From the NCBI GenBank assembly GCA_910574745.1, contig CAJTCE010000021.1:1-64000 (forward strand): a stretch of 64,000 nucleotides of DNA, written 5' to 3'. Shown piece by piece: positions 17,063 to 26,197 of this stretch (positions are counted from its first letter, which is position 1; each line of letters begins with the position of its first letter). The translations under genes were made by a program, and so were the position numbers. The notes beneath the pieces are model-generated. The model saw nothing but the letters and a program-made list of their open reading frames with translations. It ran no database searches and was not told the origin of the DNA. This DNA comes from Lachnospiraceae bacterium (GTDB lineage: Bacteria > Bacillota > Clostridia > Lachnospirales > Lachnospiraceae).

Positions 17063-17819
17063 CCTTGCACCCTCCTCCCGATATGGTTAATACATCCAGG
17101 ATCTTGGCAAAAAATTCCTTTCGGGAAGAGTCCCCTTTTAATATTTCCGTAAAAATGCTTCCATCCTTCAGAAACAGAATTCGTTCTGCATAACTGGCCG
17201 AAAAAACATCGTGCGTTACCAGAAGAATGGTAGCATTCAACCGGCCATTCATTTCCTGCATTGTATTCAGCAGCATCCGGGCGGAGCAGCTGTCCAACGC
17301 TCCTGTAGGTTCATCCATCAAAATAAGCCTGGGGGTGTTGATAACCGCTCTGGCACAGGCGCAGCGCTGTCTTTGTCCTCCGGAAACCTCATAGGGATAT
17401 TTATTAAGAATCTCACTGATATTGAGGCTTGCGGCAATCTCATGCACCCGTCTGTCAATTTCGCCTGCCGGCGTATGATTGATCGTCAGAGCCAGTGCAA
17501 TATTCTCTGAGACCGTAAGAACATCCAACAGATTATAGTCCTGAAAAACAAAGCCCAGATTTTCACGCCTGAACCGGGCGATTTCCTTTTCCCTGATTTC
17601 AGTAACATCTTTTCCATCCAGATAAATATGTCCCGCACTTACCGTATCAATTGTAGAAATGCAATTTAACATGGTGGTCTTTCCAGAGCCCGATGCGCCC
17701 ATAATGCCAACAAACTCGCCTTCATATACAGAAAAACTGATATCGTCAATCGCCTTTGTAAGATTGCCGCCTGCTCCGTAATATTTCTGGATATGTTCCA
17801 GTTTTAAAACCTCTTTCAT
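17052..17819 (-). CDS. BceA-like ABC ATPase
   Basis: A 255-residue ATPase: Walker A GASGSGKTT, Q-loop FVFQDYNLLD, signature VSGGQRQR, Walker B LILMDEPTGALD, H-loop VTHD. It pairs with the BceB-like permease encoded immediately downstream. GGGAG stands 7 nt before the ATG, inside a small AGGGAAGCTCCCT hairpin that could partly mask it. It has its own promoter with an upstream palindrome, after the kinase gene. Confidence 0.93.
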   Translation of the reverse strand: MKEVLKLEHIQKYYGAGGNLTKAIDDISFSVYEGEFVGIMGASGSGKTTMLNCISTIDTVSAGHIYLDGKDVTEIREKEIARFRRENLGFVFQDYNLLDVLTVSENIALALTINHTPAGEIDRRVHEIAASLNISEILNKYPYEVSGGQRQRCACARAVINTPRLILMDEPTGALDSCSARMLLNTMQEMNGRLNATILLVTHDVFSASYAERILFLKDGSIFTEILKGDSSRKEFFAKILDVLTISGGGCKDVY

Positions 17820-17855
17820 AGGGAAGCTCCCTCTCTTTCTCTTCTTATTATCCTT

Positions 17856-17922
17856 ATTGTAGCGAAAAGTATCTTCCGTTTGTATCAGGTTTTCTTACAA
17901 AATTCTAACAAAAATGTAAGAA
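17856..17922 (-). promoter_or_regulatory. bceAB-like promoter with response-regulator palindrome
   Basis: A -10 TACAAT (17856-17861) lacks a consensus -35. Upstream, TTCTTACA (17892-17899) and TGTAAGAA (17915-17922) form a perfect 8-bp inverted repeat with a 15-nt spacer. BceR-type regulators activate their transporter operons from such inverted TTACA/TGTAA sites. The palindrome begins 13 nt after the kinase stop codon. Confidence 0.6.
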
Positions 17923-17934
17923 ATGCAGGGCTTT

Positions 17935-18951
17935 TTAACCCTGCACCTGATTGATAAAATCATTGGTATAAAATGAAAGTAAAATCTGCGTCCCGCTGTC
18001 GGAGGATTTTGCATTGATTCCAATGCCAAGCTTATAACACAACCGCCTGCACAAATACAGCCCGATACCCGTAGCATTCCTTCCTGTCCCTCTTCCATTC
18101 TTTCCTGTAAAACCCTTTTCAAAAATACGCGGCATATCGTCCGCTTCAATACCCACACCATTGTCCTCTATACATAAAACAGTAACATTGTTTTCATGTC
18201 TGATATAAATTTTGATAACGGGCTTTTTTGTACTATATTTCACAGCATTGACAATCAGCTGGTTCAGAATAAAGCACAACCATTTTTCATCCGAAAATAC
18301 AGTATCATCTGTCTCCTGCAAATCTATCCTGACATCATTTTGCAAAAACAGATACTTGTTGTCTGCAATAGCCCGATGTACAACAGAAAACAAGCGTATT
18401 TCCCGCACAAAATAATCCCTTTCCGTATACTCACTTCGTGCATAATAAAGGGCCTGCTCTGTAAACCGTTCTGTCTTTTCAAGCTCTGCAAGCAATTCCC
18501 TTGTTACGTCAGTACGGTTATTTTCACAGATCAGCTTCATGGCTGCAATAGGCGTCTTTATTTCATGAATCCATTCTTCGATATACTCCTTATACCCTGC
18601 ACGCTCCCGTTTTATTTTTTCAACATTCTCCAGCATTGACTTACCGGCCATTTTTAAAACCCTGTAATACACCCTGTCATCCGCCGGCTCCGGCTTATCC
18701 ATTACCTCTGAAATAAGATACCGCTCTTCCAATTGTTCCGCCAGCTCCAACAGTTTTTCCAGCTGCCTCTTTCGCCCAAAATAGCCCCGGCACAAATAAA
18801 GCGCTAAAACCAGTACCCAAACAGAAAGAACCAGAATCACACTGTCTATACTATTTCCGTTTGCAATTAAAAATAAAGAAAGTCCTGCCATGCAGAGAAG
18901 ATGGACAAAAATCATCGGAATCCGCTGTTTCCAATATAATCTTCCATTCAT
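17935..18951 (-). CDS. BceS-like intramembrane-sensing histidine kinase
   Basis: A 338-residue kinase with two N-terminal helices (about residues 11-29 and 33-51) separated by only a few residues, so there is no extracellular sensor. The DHp helix has the His in EEWIHEIKTPIAAMK, followed by HATPase_c (N-box NQLIVNAVKYS, G-boxes ENDNGVGI-like and GIGLYLCRR). Such kinases depend on the BceAB transporter to sense peptide flux. The ATG overlaps the regulator stop codon. Confidence 0.92.
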   Translation of the reverse strand: MNGRLYWKQRIPMIFVHLLCMAGLSLFLIANGNSIDSVILVLSVWVLVLALYLCRGYFGRKRQLEKLLELAEQLEERYLISEVMDKPEPADDRVYYRVLKMAGKSMLENVEKIKRERAGYKEYIEEWIHEIKTPIAAMKLICENNRTDVTRELLAELEKTERFTEQALYYARSEYTERDYFVREIRLFSVVHRAIADNKYLFLQNDVRIDLQETDDTVFSDEKWLCFILNQLIVNAVKYSTKKPVIKIYIRHENNVTVLCIEDNGVGIEADDMPRIFEKGFTGKNGRGTGRNATGIGLYLCRRLCYKLGIGINAKSSDSGTQILLSFYTNDFINQVQG

Positions 18952-19616
18952 ATCCGATACCCCTGCCCGTGCTTTGTCTTAATAAAATCCCTTAATCCAA
19001 TGGATAACAATTTATCGCGAATACGGTTAATATTGACACTTAATGCATTATCATCCACATACAACTGATTATCCCACAAATATTCCACCATATCAGCTCT
19101 GGTGCATATAACTCCCGTATGCCTGAACAGATAACACATTATTTTCAGTTCCGTCTTCGTCAGTTCTATCTGTTTTCCTGCATATTCCATCCTCCCGCTT
19201 TCCGGATACAGAACCGCTTCCTGACAGAATAATTTTTCCTGTTCTCCCTCGGAATATACCCGTTTCAGCAAGGATGCAATCCTTGCCAAAAGAACAGCCG
19301 TATGATATGGCTTCGTTATAAAAGCATCACCGCCTGACATAATGCTGTTCAACTCATCCATATCCGTATCGAAGCTCGTAACAAAAATAATAGGCACCTC
19401 AGAAAAATTACGTATTTTAGCACAAATTGAAAAGCCGCTTTCCCCCGGCAGCTTTATATCCAAAAGTATCAGATGAGGCTGTAACAGCTTTACCCTCTGT
19501 GCAACATCTGTAAACTCCCGAATCACTGACACCTCATAATCATTTGCCCTCAACAGAGTTTCCAGTTCCGTCCGTATCCTAAAATCATCCTCAATCACTA
19601 CAATTTTCCATTTCAT
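18948..19616 (-). CDS. BceR-like response regulator
   Basis: OmpR-family regulator: acidic IEDD, phospho-acceptor in HLILLDIKLPGESG, Lys in DAFITKPY, then a winged helix (VEYLWDNQLYVDDNALSVNINRIRDKL split across positions about 165-195). I chose the ATG at 19616, because GAGG lies 8 nt upstream; an ATG seven codons earlier has no good site. It is presumed to activate the bceAB-like promoter at 17856-17922. Confidence 0.92.
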   Translation of the reverse strand: MKWKIVVIEDDFRIRTELETLLRANDYEVSVIREFTDVAQRVKLLQPHLILLDIKLPGESGFSICAKIRNFSEVPIIFVTSFDTDMDELNSIMSGGDAFITKPYHTAVLLARIASLLKRVYSEGEQEKLFCQEAVLYPESGRMEYAGKQIELTKTELKIMCYLFRHTGVICTRADMVEYLWDNQLYVDDNALSVNINRIRDKLLSIGLRDFIKTKHGQGYRI

Positions 19617-19635
19617 GACCATTACCTCGACATTC

Positions 19636-19664
19636 ATTATACTTCATCCCAACACAGTTCTCAA
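19636..19664 (-). promoter_or_regulatory. bceRS-like promoter (sigma-A)
   Basis: TTGAGA (19659-19664), 17 nt, TATAAT (19636-19641). The transcript would start about 15 nt before the chosen ATG. Confidence 0.75.
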
Positions 19665-19740
19665 CAATATTCCAAGCAATCTGAATCTCTCCCTCCCCAC
19701 CATTTACCCCCAATCTCCCCACCCCAACTAACCGAAAAGC

Positions 19741-20028
19741 CGTCGCAGACGTTTCAGGCATACACTTAAGGCGTGTGGAAAAATATTTTATTTTCACGCG
19801 CCCTAAGCAAAAAACGCCACTTTTCTTACAGAATGCTCACAGCCAGGGAAGCAATCCGTCCGGATTGCTTAGCCGTCTCTGCGGCAGCGCCGCATTGACG
19901 GCGCCCCGTCCGATACCAACCCATTATCGTCCATTCTGTTAGAAAAATGCCGTTTTTATGCTCCGGGTGCACGAAAACAAAAGACTTTTTCCGCACGCCT
20001 TAAGTGTATGCCTGAAACGTCTGCGACG
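19741..20028. repeat. 288-bp palindromic element with 43-bp near-perfect inverted ends
   Basis: The left end (19741-19783) and right end (19986-20028) are inverted copies over 43 nt with one mismatch; the core is GTTTCAGGCATACACTTAAG. Pairing continues inward, less perfectly, to about 19840 and 19935 (for example ACAGAATG/CATTCTGT). The centre adds a perfect 10-bp hairpin (AAGCAATCCG/CGGATTGCTT) and a G/C-rich one (TGCGGCAGCGCCGCA). It contains no gene. No clear target duplication flanks it. The right end stops 3 nt from the NlpC/P60 stop codon. Confidence 0.85.
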
Positions 20029-20031
20029 TCC

Positions 20032-21381
20032 TTAATCCTGAATCAATCTCCTTACCGTAGTAGGCGTCCTATAATAAGCACTTGTAATACGAATCCCCGT
20101 CTTAGGACTGCTTGCATGGATAACCTGCCCGCCTCCGATATAAATAGCAACATGGTTAATCGTACCGCCTTTGGAATAAAATACCAAATCCCCGGGTCTT
20201 GCCTCTGACATACTGACTTTGGTTCCCATAGTGGCCTGAGCCCTTGAAGAATGAGGCAGATAAATGCCGTACTTCGCAAAAATACTCAACACAAAGCCGG
20301 AACAGTCAGCTCCGTTGGTCAGACTGGTTCCACCCCATACATAAGGATTTCCCTTGAACTGCTTCGCATATTCGCATAAATCCACCCTGACATCGGAAAC
20401 GCCTTCGCCATAAAGAAATTCCGACATATTTAAAGCCGTTTTCAAATTCTTGCCTACGGTTACGTATTCCGCACTGACATAGGCCTCCTGCCCGTCATAG
20501 AGAATCTTGATCCAGCCGTCTAATTCTTCCACAACCTCCAGCTCTTCGCCATAGGCAACCATGCTGACAATTTCTCCTTCCATATCAGGAACCGCCCTGA
20601 CCTTTAACCCGTCGGCAGAAACCGTAGCTAAGGTCTTTACAATGGTATCTGCATAATCTACGGCAGCCTGTCCCGAAAGCAGATAATCCATAGATACGTA
20701 GCCCTCTACGGAGCCGGATATAATATGAGCCTTATTTCCTTCCACGCCGATAATCTCGCATCCGGAATCATTACCCATTTTCCCTACAATCTTACTATTA
20801 TCATCAGCGGTTTGGCGGACATTTAAATGGTCCTCCACTCTGGCAACTCCTAAATGAGTATAACCATATGACCCGCCGCCGTTTTCTTCTTCCGAATCAT
20901 CCGGATCATCATAGTCTTCCATAGAAACCGGAACCGTCTGAGAAATAAAACCTGCGCCTGCCGCAACATTTATGGACGCTGCCTGCTCCGCTTCTCCTAC
21001 ATTTTTTGCTTCCTCCAAGGGCGCTTCTGTCTGCTCCGAACCGGTTAAAGCATCCTCTGCCTGTCCGCTGTCCGCCAAAGAAGCATTCTGGGATGCATCG
21101 GCCTGAAGACTTTCCGCAGCAGGAACTGCCGCCGGAGCCGCCATAGCTGCTGAGTTTGTTACAACAGTGGAAGCTGCTGTATCGGCAGCGGATGCAGAAG
21201 CCGTTGTATTGGCAGCAAAAGAAGCTGTTGTATTAGAAGCCGCTGCGGAATCTCCTTCCAATACGCTTGCTGCCCCTGCCGTTAAGCTGACCGACGAAGG
21301 ACTTGCGGCATAAACCGTAGACTCTGTTGCAATTACCATAACCATAATCGCCAAAAGGCGTTTTACTGTCTTAATTTTCAT
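20032..21381 (-). CDS. Secreted SH3b-NlpC/P60 peptidoglycan hydrolase
   Basis: A signal peptide (MKIKTVKRLLAIMVMV, cleavage after about VYA) is followed by an Ala/Ser/Glu-rich linker of about 120 residues, two bacterial SH3 domains (VEDHLNVRQTADDN..., then LKVRAVPDMEGEIV...), and an NlpC/P60 domain with Cys in GADCSGFV and His in INHVAIYIGG and HASS. Enzymes of this build cut the D-Glu to diamino-acid bond of stem peptides. The ATG at 21381 has AAGGA 7 nt upstream. Its promoter region has a WalR-box-like repeat. Confidence 0.93.
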   Translation of the reverse strand: MKIKTVKRLLAIMVMVIATESTVYAASPSSVSLTAGAASVLEGDSAAASNTTASFAANTTASASAADTAASTVVTNSAAMAAPAAVPAAESLQADASQNASLADSGQAEDALTGSEQTEAPLEEAKNVGEAEQAASINVAAGAGFISQTVPVSMEDYDDPDDSEEENGGGSYGYTHLGVARVEDHLNVRQTADDNSKIVGKMGNDSGCEIIGVEGNKAHIISGSVEGYVSMDYLLSGQAAVDYADTIVKTLATVSADGLKVRAVPDMEGEIVSMVAYGEELEVVEELDGWIKILYDGQEAYVSAEYVTVGKNLKTALNMSEFLYGEGVSDVRVDLCEYAKQFKGNPYVWGGTSLTNGADCSGFVLSIFAKYGIYLPHSSRAQATMGTKVSMSEARPGDLVFYSKGGTINHVAIYIGGGQVIHASSPKTGIRITSAYYRTPTTVRRLIQD

Positions 21382-21464
21382 AATTCTATCCTTTTTCCAC
21401 ATACAGAAGATAAGCGGATATGAAAGCCGGTCTTATCCCTACTGTTTTAAATGCTCATATAATT

Positions 21465-21523
21465 ATTACATATTTGTTACAAATGTTACAAATCAATTAT
21501 ATCATACGGATAAAATTCGTCAA
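21465..21523 (-). promoter_or_regulatory. Promoter of the NlpC/P60 gene with WalR-box-like repeat
   Basis: TTGACG (21518-21523), 16 nt, extended TGATATAAT (-10 at 21496-21501). Downstream of it, TGTAAC-AAATA-TGTAAT (21465-21481) fits the WalR consensus TGTWAH-N5-TGTWAH; another TGTAAC is at 21485-21490. Being downstream of the start point, a bound regulator would be expected to repress. No walRK is in this window. Confidence 0.6.
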
Positions 21524-21536
21524 CTACTATATTTTG

Positions 21537-23171
21537 TTATAAATCCTCGGTTTTGTTCAAATAAAGTACAATATTGGTAGCATGATCCGCAACACGCTCT
21601 AATCCGGACACAATATCCGAATAAAGCATCCCTGCTTCGGGCGTACATTCGTTTCTGGTCAGCCTGTCCACATGAGCCTGCTGCAGCTCTCTTTCTTTTT
21701 CATCAACCGCATCCTCCAAGCGAAGAATATCCTCCACATGCTCATCGGAAATATTATGAAGGGTATTGATGGAAAACTGCACAATGGTATTTACCATATT
21801 TAGCATTTCCCCAAGCTCCTTGGTAGCATCTTTGCTGAAAGTAACATTCATTTCTTCTCTTCTCTTTGCCGCATCCGCTACATTTTCTGCATGGTCTCCG
21901 ATTCTTTCAATATCATTTACCACATGAAACAGGGCACCTAAGCTTTTCAAGTCTTCAATAGGGAGCGTGGTCTGGTTGATGGTTACCAGATAATCGGTAA
22001 TGGACTTATTTAAAAAGTTGATATTTTTTTCTACCTCATAAACCTCTTCCATATCCTCATGGTCAAGAGTGATCAGCGCATTCATGGCACGGTTTAAATT
22101 TTCATCGGCAAGGTTTGCCATACGTTCCACTTCTTTTAAAACATTAATAACCGCCGTAGCAGGATTGAACACTACCTTGTCCCCAATGTACTTTAATTGA
22201 TAATTTTCCCTATAATTCACTGTTTTATCCTCGCCCGGAATCAAAAGATAAGTCAGCTTCACAATTCCCGAGGAAAAAGGCAGTAATATCACTACCTGGA
22301 AAATTTTTACCATGGTGTGGGCATTTGCCACGCAGCGACCGGGATTATTGCCGGAAACTATATGTAGCAGATTGATAATCTGGGCCATTCCCACTCTGAA
22401 TATAATGTATACAATAACCGTCCCGATAACATTAAACAGGAAATGAATCATAGCCGCCCTTTTGGCGTCCTTCTTTCCTGCAAGAGAAGCTAACAGCGCT
22501 GATGCGCAGGCTCCGATATTACATCCCAGAATAATGAAAAGACAGATAGGTAGTTCTAACAATCCCTGGCTGCACATCAAAAGAACGATGCTGACTGTCA
22601 CGGAAGAGCTTTGAATGATTCCTGTTAAAACCGTGCCCACAAGTATGGCAAGCAGCGGGCTTTCTAAAGACTTTAACATATCCACAACCGCCGGAACATC
22701 CCTTAAACCGCTCATAGCAGAACTCATACTGCTAAGACCCGTAAACAATATGCCGAATCCCAGAATTACTTCTGCTATTTTAACCACCTTCTGATTTTTG
22801 ACAAACATGACGCAAAGGGCGCCGATCAGCAAAAACACCGGCGCATATTCTGAAAGGTTAAAAGATACAAGCTGTGATGTTACCGTAGTACCGATATTAG
22901 CACCGAAAATAACGCCCGCCGCCTGATACAGATTCATCAGACCTGAATTGACAAAGCTGACAACCATAACGGTACAGGCCGATGAGGATTGGATAATAGC
23001 TGTAAAAATAACACCTACCAGCATACCCGTAAAACGATTGGTTGTAAAAAATTCCAAAATACTCCTGAGTCTGGCGCCTGCCGCCTTCTCAATGGCCTCG
23101 CTCATGGTATGCATACCAAACAAAAATAATCCCAGACCGCCCGCCATGGATAATAAAATAGAAACGTCCAT
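21537..23171 (-). CDS. Na+/phosphate cotransporter with PhoU-like C-terminal domain
   Basis: A 544-residue protein: two Na/Pi-cotransporter repeats with the paired signatures IIQSSSACTVMVVS and IIQSSSVTVSIVL, about eight membrane segments, then from about residue 330 a cytoplasmic helical PhoU-like domain of two parts. Length and order match the NptA/YjbB family, which moves phosphate with sodium, often outward. It is a single gene between the cell-wall hydrolase and ribF. Confidence 0.93.
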   Translation of the reverse strand: MDVSILLSMAGGLGLFLFGMHTMSEAIEKAAGARLRSILEFFTTNRFTGMLVGVIFTAIIQSSSACTVMVVSFVNSGLMNLYQAAGVIFGANIGTTVTSQLVSFNLSEYAPVFLLIGALCVMFVKNQKVVKIAEVILGFGILFTGLSSMSSAMSGLRDVPAVVDMLKSLESPLLAILVGTVLTGIIQSSSVTVSIVLLMCSQGLLELPICLFIILGCNIGACASALLASLAGKKDAKRAAMIHFLFNVIGTVIVYIIFRVGMAQIINLLHIVSGNNPGRCVANAHTMVKIFQVVILLPFSSGIVKLTYLLIPGEDKTVNYRENYQLKYIGDKVVFNPATAVINVLKEVERMANLADENLNRAMNALITLDHEDMEEVYEVEKNINFLNKSITDYLVTINQTTLPIEDLKSLGALFHVVNDIERIGDHAENVADAAKRREEMNVTFSKDATKELGEMLNMVNTIVQFSINTLHNISDEHVEDILRLEDAVDEKERELQQAHVDRLTRNECTPEAGMLYSDIVSGLERVADHATNIVLYLNKTEDL

Positions 23172-23235
23172 TTTTCTTTTTACCTGATCCTTACATGTTT
23201 TTACATAACTCTACAATTTCTTTACATACATGTCT

Positions 23236-23264
23236 ATTGTAAAGTAAGTAAAAAGAAGATACAA
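23236..23264 (-). promoter_or_regulatory. Promoter of the Na/Pi cotransporter gene
   Basis: TTGTAT (23259-23264), 17 nt, TACAAT (23236-23241). Several TGTAAA/TGTAAG words lie between it and the start codon but do not have the WalR or Pho-box spacing. Confidence 0.6.
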
Positions 23265-23346
23265 GCTAATTTTACAATTTTCTATCATAATCCTCCATAC
23301 GGTTTTCATCTGCCCGTAAAAGGACCAATAAAAATTTATAGCATCA

Positions 23347-24282
23347 TTACATGTTTCCCCGGGAAATATCAAAATACGCTTCCGCTTCCCGTATGTTCTC
23401 ATAAACGGCGGCCTTTAGCTTCTCCACATTCTCAAAACGTCGCTCCGGCCTCCTGTAGTGCAAAAGTTCAATCTTTATAAACTCCCCGTAAATCTTTTCT
23501 TCGAAATCAAACAAAAAGGTTTCTACACTGATACGATTTCCGTCTTTTACCGTAGGACGGTTTCCGATATTGGTTACCCCGTAATATTTCTCTCCTTTTA
23601 AGGTTACCTTGGAAAAATATACACCATTAGGCGGCAAAAGCTTGTCTTTGTCCGGATAGAGATTTGCCGTAGGCATTCCCAGCTTTCGTCCCAGCTTTTT
23701 CCCCGGTTCCACTATGCCGCTGACAAAATAAGGCTCTCCCAGCAATTCCTCCGCCTTTTCCATATTTCCCTTTAAAACCTCCTCCCGGACAAAGGTGGAA
23801 CTGATTTCCCGCTCCTGATATTTTAACTTGTCAATAATCTCCAGCCGGAAACCATATTCTAAGGAAAGTCTCTCCAAAAGCCTCCTGTCTCCCTTTCCTC
23901 CCTTTCCAAAGCCCACATCACAGCCTGCCACAATGAGAACGCCGTTCATTTTATCCAGCAAAAACTCTTTCACATATCTGTCGGGCGCCACATCTGCCGT
24001 CTTCTTACAAAAGGGATATTCTACAAGATAATCAATGCCCATCTCTTCAAATAATGCCCTTTTTTCCTGGTGGGTCGTCAGTTCCTTTAGCTCCTCCTTG
24101 GAAAAAAATGCGGCCGGAGACGGAAAAAAAGTAAACACAGCCGTTTTCAGCCCGGACTTCTTTGCCGATTCCAAACATTTCAGCAATTCCTTATGCCCTC
24201 TGTGAATCCCGTCAAACTTTCCTATGGCAATGGCTGTTTTGTATGGTATATGAAATTCAGTGGTATTTTCTATGATCTGCAT
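23347..24282 (-). CDS. ribF: Bifunctional riboflavin kinase/FAD synthetase
   Basis: N-terminal FMN adenylyltransferase domain (AIAIGKFDGIHRGHKELL) and C-terminal flavokinase domain (GRKLGMPTANLYP, GVYFSKVTL, ISVETFLFDFEEKIYG). It makes FMN and then FAD from riboflavin. The ATG at 24282 has GGGAG close upstream; a GTG nine codons earlier overlaps the truB stop but lacks a binding site. Last gene of the nusA-infB operon, its usual place in Firmicutes. Confidence 0.95.
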   Translation of the reverse strand: MQIIENTTEFHIPYKTAIAIGKFDGIHRGHKELLKCLESAKKSGLKTAVFTFFPSPAAFFSKEELKELTTHQEKRALFEEMGIDYLVEYPFCKKTADVAPDRYVKEFLLDKMNGVLIVAGCDVGFGKGGKGDRRLLERLSLEYGFRLEIIDKLKYQEREISSTFVREEVLKGNMEKAEELLGEPYFVSGIVEPGKKLGRKLGMPTANLYPDKDKLLPPNGVYFSKVTLKGEKYYGVTNIGNRPTVKDGNRISVETFLFDFEEKIYGEFIKIELLHYRRPERRFENVEKLKAAVYENIREAEAYFDISRGNM

Positions 24283-24305
24283 ATAACTCCCAATCTTTAT
24301 CAAAT

Positions 24306-25208
24306 TCACACAGGAATAAACATTTTATAAGGCTTTAATACGGCTTCTCTCTCCACAAACTCATAGATTCCAAAAAATCTTCCGTCGCTGTGGTACATCA
24401 AAAAACGTTCTCCGTCTTCAGCGTCCACCCTTTCCTGCAAAAATTCCGGAGCACAAATATTTCCGTTCTCCACAACCGGAGCGTACTCCTTTTTTATGCG
24501 TATTTTGGAAAGTCCGCCAAAAACCCCGTCAACCGGAATAATTACCCTCGACAGGTTTCCTTCGTCCCTGATTTCTTCTATTCGGGATAACGTATAGGCA
24601 TTTTCTATAGAAAAGCTTTCCACCTTGGTACGGATCAGACTTTTCATACAGCCTCCACAGCCCAATTTATCCCCCATATCATTACAAAGCGTTCTGATAT
24701 ATGTGCCCTTAGAGCATAAAACCCGCATCCTAACCACCGGAAGCTCTACGGAAAGAACCTCCAGCTCATAAATTTCTATGGGACGTGGCGCCCGTTTTAC
24801 CGTCTTGCCTTCTCTCGCCAGTTCATAAAGCTTTTTACCATTTACCTTTAATGCGGAATACATAGGCGGAATCTGCATGGATTTTCCTCTAAAAGAACCG
24901 ATAACTTCTTTGATTTTCTCCTCGCAGATGGCAAGGGAGACTTCCCTCAAAACCTGTCCCGTCAAATCCTGGGTGTCTGTAGTCACGCCTAAAAGCAGCT
25001 CTGCCACATATTCTTTTCTCTTATCCGTTAAAATGTCACACAGCTTCGTGGCATTTCCCAGACAGACAGGAAGCACTCCTTCCGCCTGAGGGTCCAGCGT
25101 CCCTGTGTGACCGATTTTTTTCTGCTTTAAAATCCCTCGTAATTTTGCAACCACATCATGGGATGTAAAGTCTTTTTCCTTATTTACTATCATTACGCCG
25201 TTATACAT
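24306..25208 (-). CDS. truB: tRNA pseudouridine(55) synthase
   Basis: A 300-residue enzyme with the catalytic motif HTGTLDPQAEGVLPVC (nucleophile Asp), the KGTYIRTLCNDMG strand and a C-terminal PUA-like region. It makes the T-loop pseudouridine 55 of tRNAs. It lies between nrnA and ribF as in other Firmicutes. Confidence 0.97.
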   Translation of the reverse strand: MYNGVMIVNKEKDFTSHDVVAKLRGILKQKKIGHTGTLDPQAEGVLPVCLGNATKLCDILTDKRKEYVAELLLGVTTDTQDLTGQVLREVSLAICEEKIKEVIGSFRGKSMQIPPMYSALKVNGKKLYELAREGKTVKRAPRPIEIYELEVLSVELPVVRMRVLCSKGTYIRTLCNDMGDKLGCGGCMKSLIRTKVESFSIENAYTLSRIEEIRDEGNLSRVIIPVDGVFGGLSKIRIKKEYAPVVENGNICAPEFLQERVDAEDGERFLMYHSDGRFFGIYEFVEREAVLKPYKMFIPV

Positions 25209-25240
25209 AATACCCGACCTTTTTATTTTTTCTTCCGGCT

Positions 25241-26197
25241 CTATAGCTGCTCCGAAATCTGTGCAACCAGTCTTTCCACAATTTCTTCCGGTGTTCCCTC
25301 TAAGGTACAGCCTGCAGCCCTTACATGACCGCCGCCGCCCAAAGCCGCCGCCGCTTTTGCGACATCCGCCATACCGCCGCTTCTTAGGCTTACCTTATAA
25401 CTGCCGTCAACGGTTTCATGAAGAAACGCTGCCGCTTTTACTCCTTTTGTGTAGCGGAGCTGGTTGACGATTCCCTCAAAATCATGGTCTCCTGCTCCTA
25501 ACCTGTTCATATCCTCTCTTGTCAGAATACTGTAAACAAACTGTCCCGAAAGACATAACACGCTTTTCCTTAAAGCCTCTCCTAATACCTTATTCTGAAG
25601 AAAGGTTTTCTCATAAAAGGTTTCGTCAATCAGTTTCGGGAAATCAAATCCATAGGAAATCAAATTTGCCGCTATGCGCAAGGTTTTCGGAGATGTATTA
25701 GAATATCCGAAAACGCCGCAGTCCTGAATAATGCCAAGATAAAGGGTCTTTGCAAGGGCTTCATCCATAAATTCCCCTTCCGGATCCGCCTCTTTTATTA
25801 AATCGTAAACCAGTTCGCTGGCAGAGCTTGCCGCCGCATCTATGTAGCAGACATCTCCTGATCCTTTATTGGTAATATGGTGATCGATATTGACCTTTGT
25901 TTTCGCAGACTTATAATATTTTTCCGCCCCTCCGATCCGGTCCGGCACGCTGTCCACCACAAAGTATACATCATATACCACATCTTCTTCATTATCCACA
26001 ATTTCTGACACTCCCGGTATAAAATCAAAAACATCCGCCGGCCTTTCTAAACGCACCTCCACCCTTTTTTTCGGAAAGCGCTTTGAAAGGAACTGCCAAA
26101 GCCCCATAGTAGAACCCACACAGTCCCCGTCTGGCCTTACATGGCCGCTGATACCGATTTTTTCCGCATTTTGGCACAATGAAATCAGATTTATCAT
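25241..26197 (-). CDS. nrnA: DHH-family bifunctional oligoribonuclease/PAP phosphatase
   Basis: A 318-residue cytoplasmic protein with DHH motifs (GHVRPDGDCVGS, FVVDSVP, NIDHHITN) and the DHHA1 glycine-rich box GGGGHVRAAGC. NrnA degrades nano-RNA and di-nucleotides such as pGpG, and hydrolyses 3'-phosphoadenosine 5'-phosphate. The ATG overlaps the rbfA stop codon by 4 nt. Confidence 0.93.
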   Translation of the reverse strand: MINLISLCQNAEKIGISGHVRPDGDCVGSTMGLWQFLSKRFPKKRVEVRLERPADVFDFIPGVSEIVDNEEDVVYDVYFVVDSVPDRIGGAEKYYKSAKTKVNIDHHITNKGSGDVCYIDAAASSASELVYDLIKEADPEGEFMDEALAKTLYLGIIQDCGVFGYSNTSPKTLRIAANLISYGFDFPKLIDETFYEKTFLQNKVLGEALRKSVLCLSGQFVYSILTREDMNRLGAGDHDFEGIVNQLRYTKGVKAAAFLHETVDGSYKVSLRSGGMADVAKAAAALGGGGHVRAAGCTLEGTPEEIVERLVAQISEQL

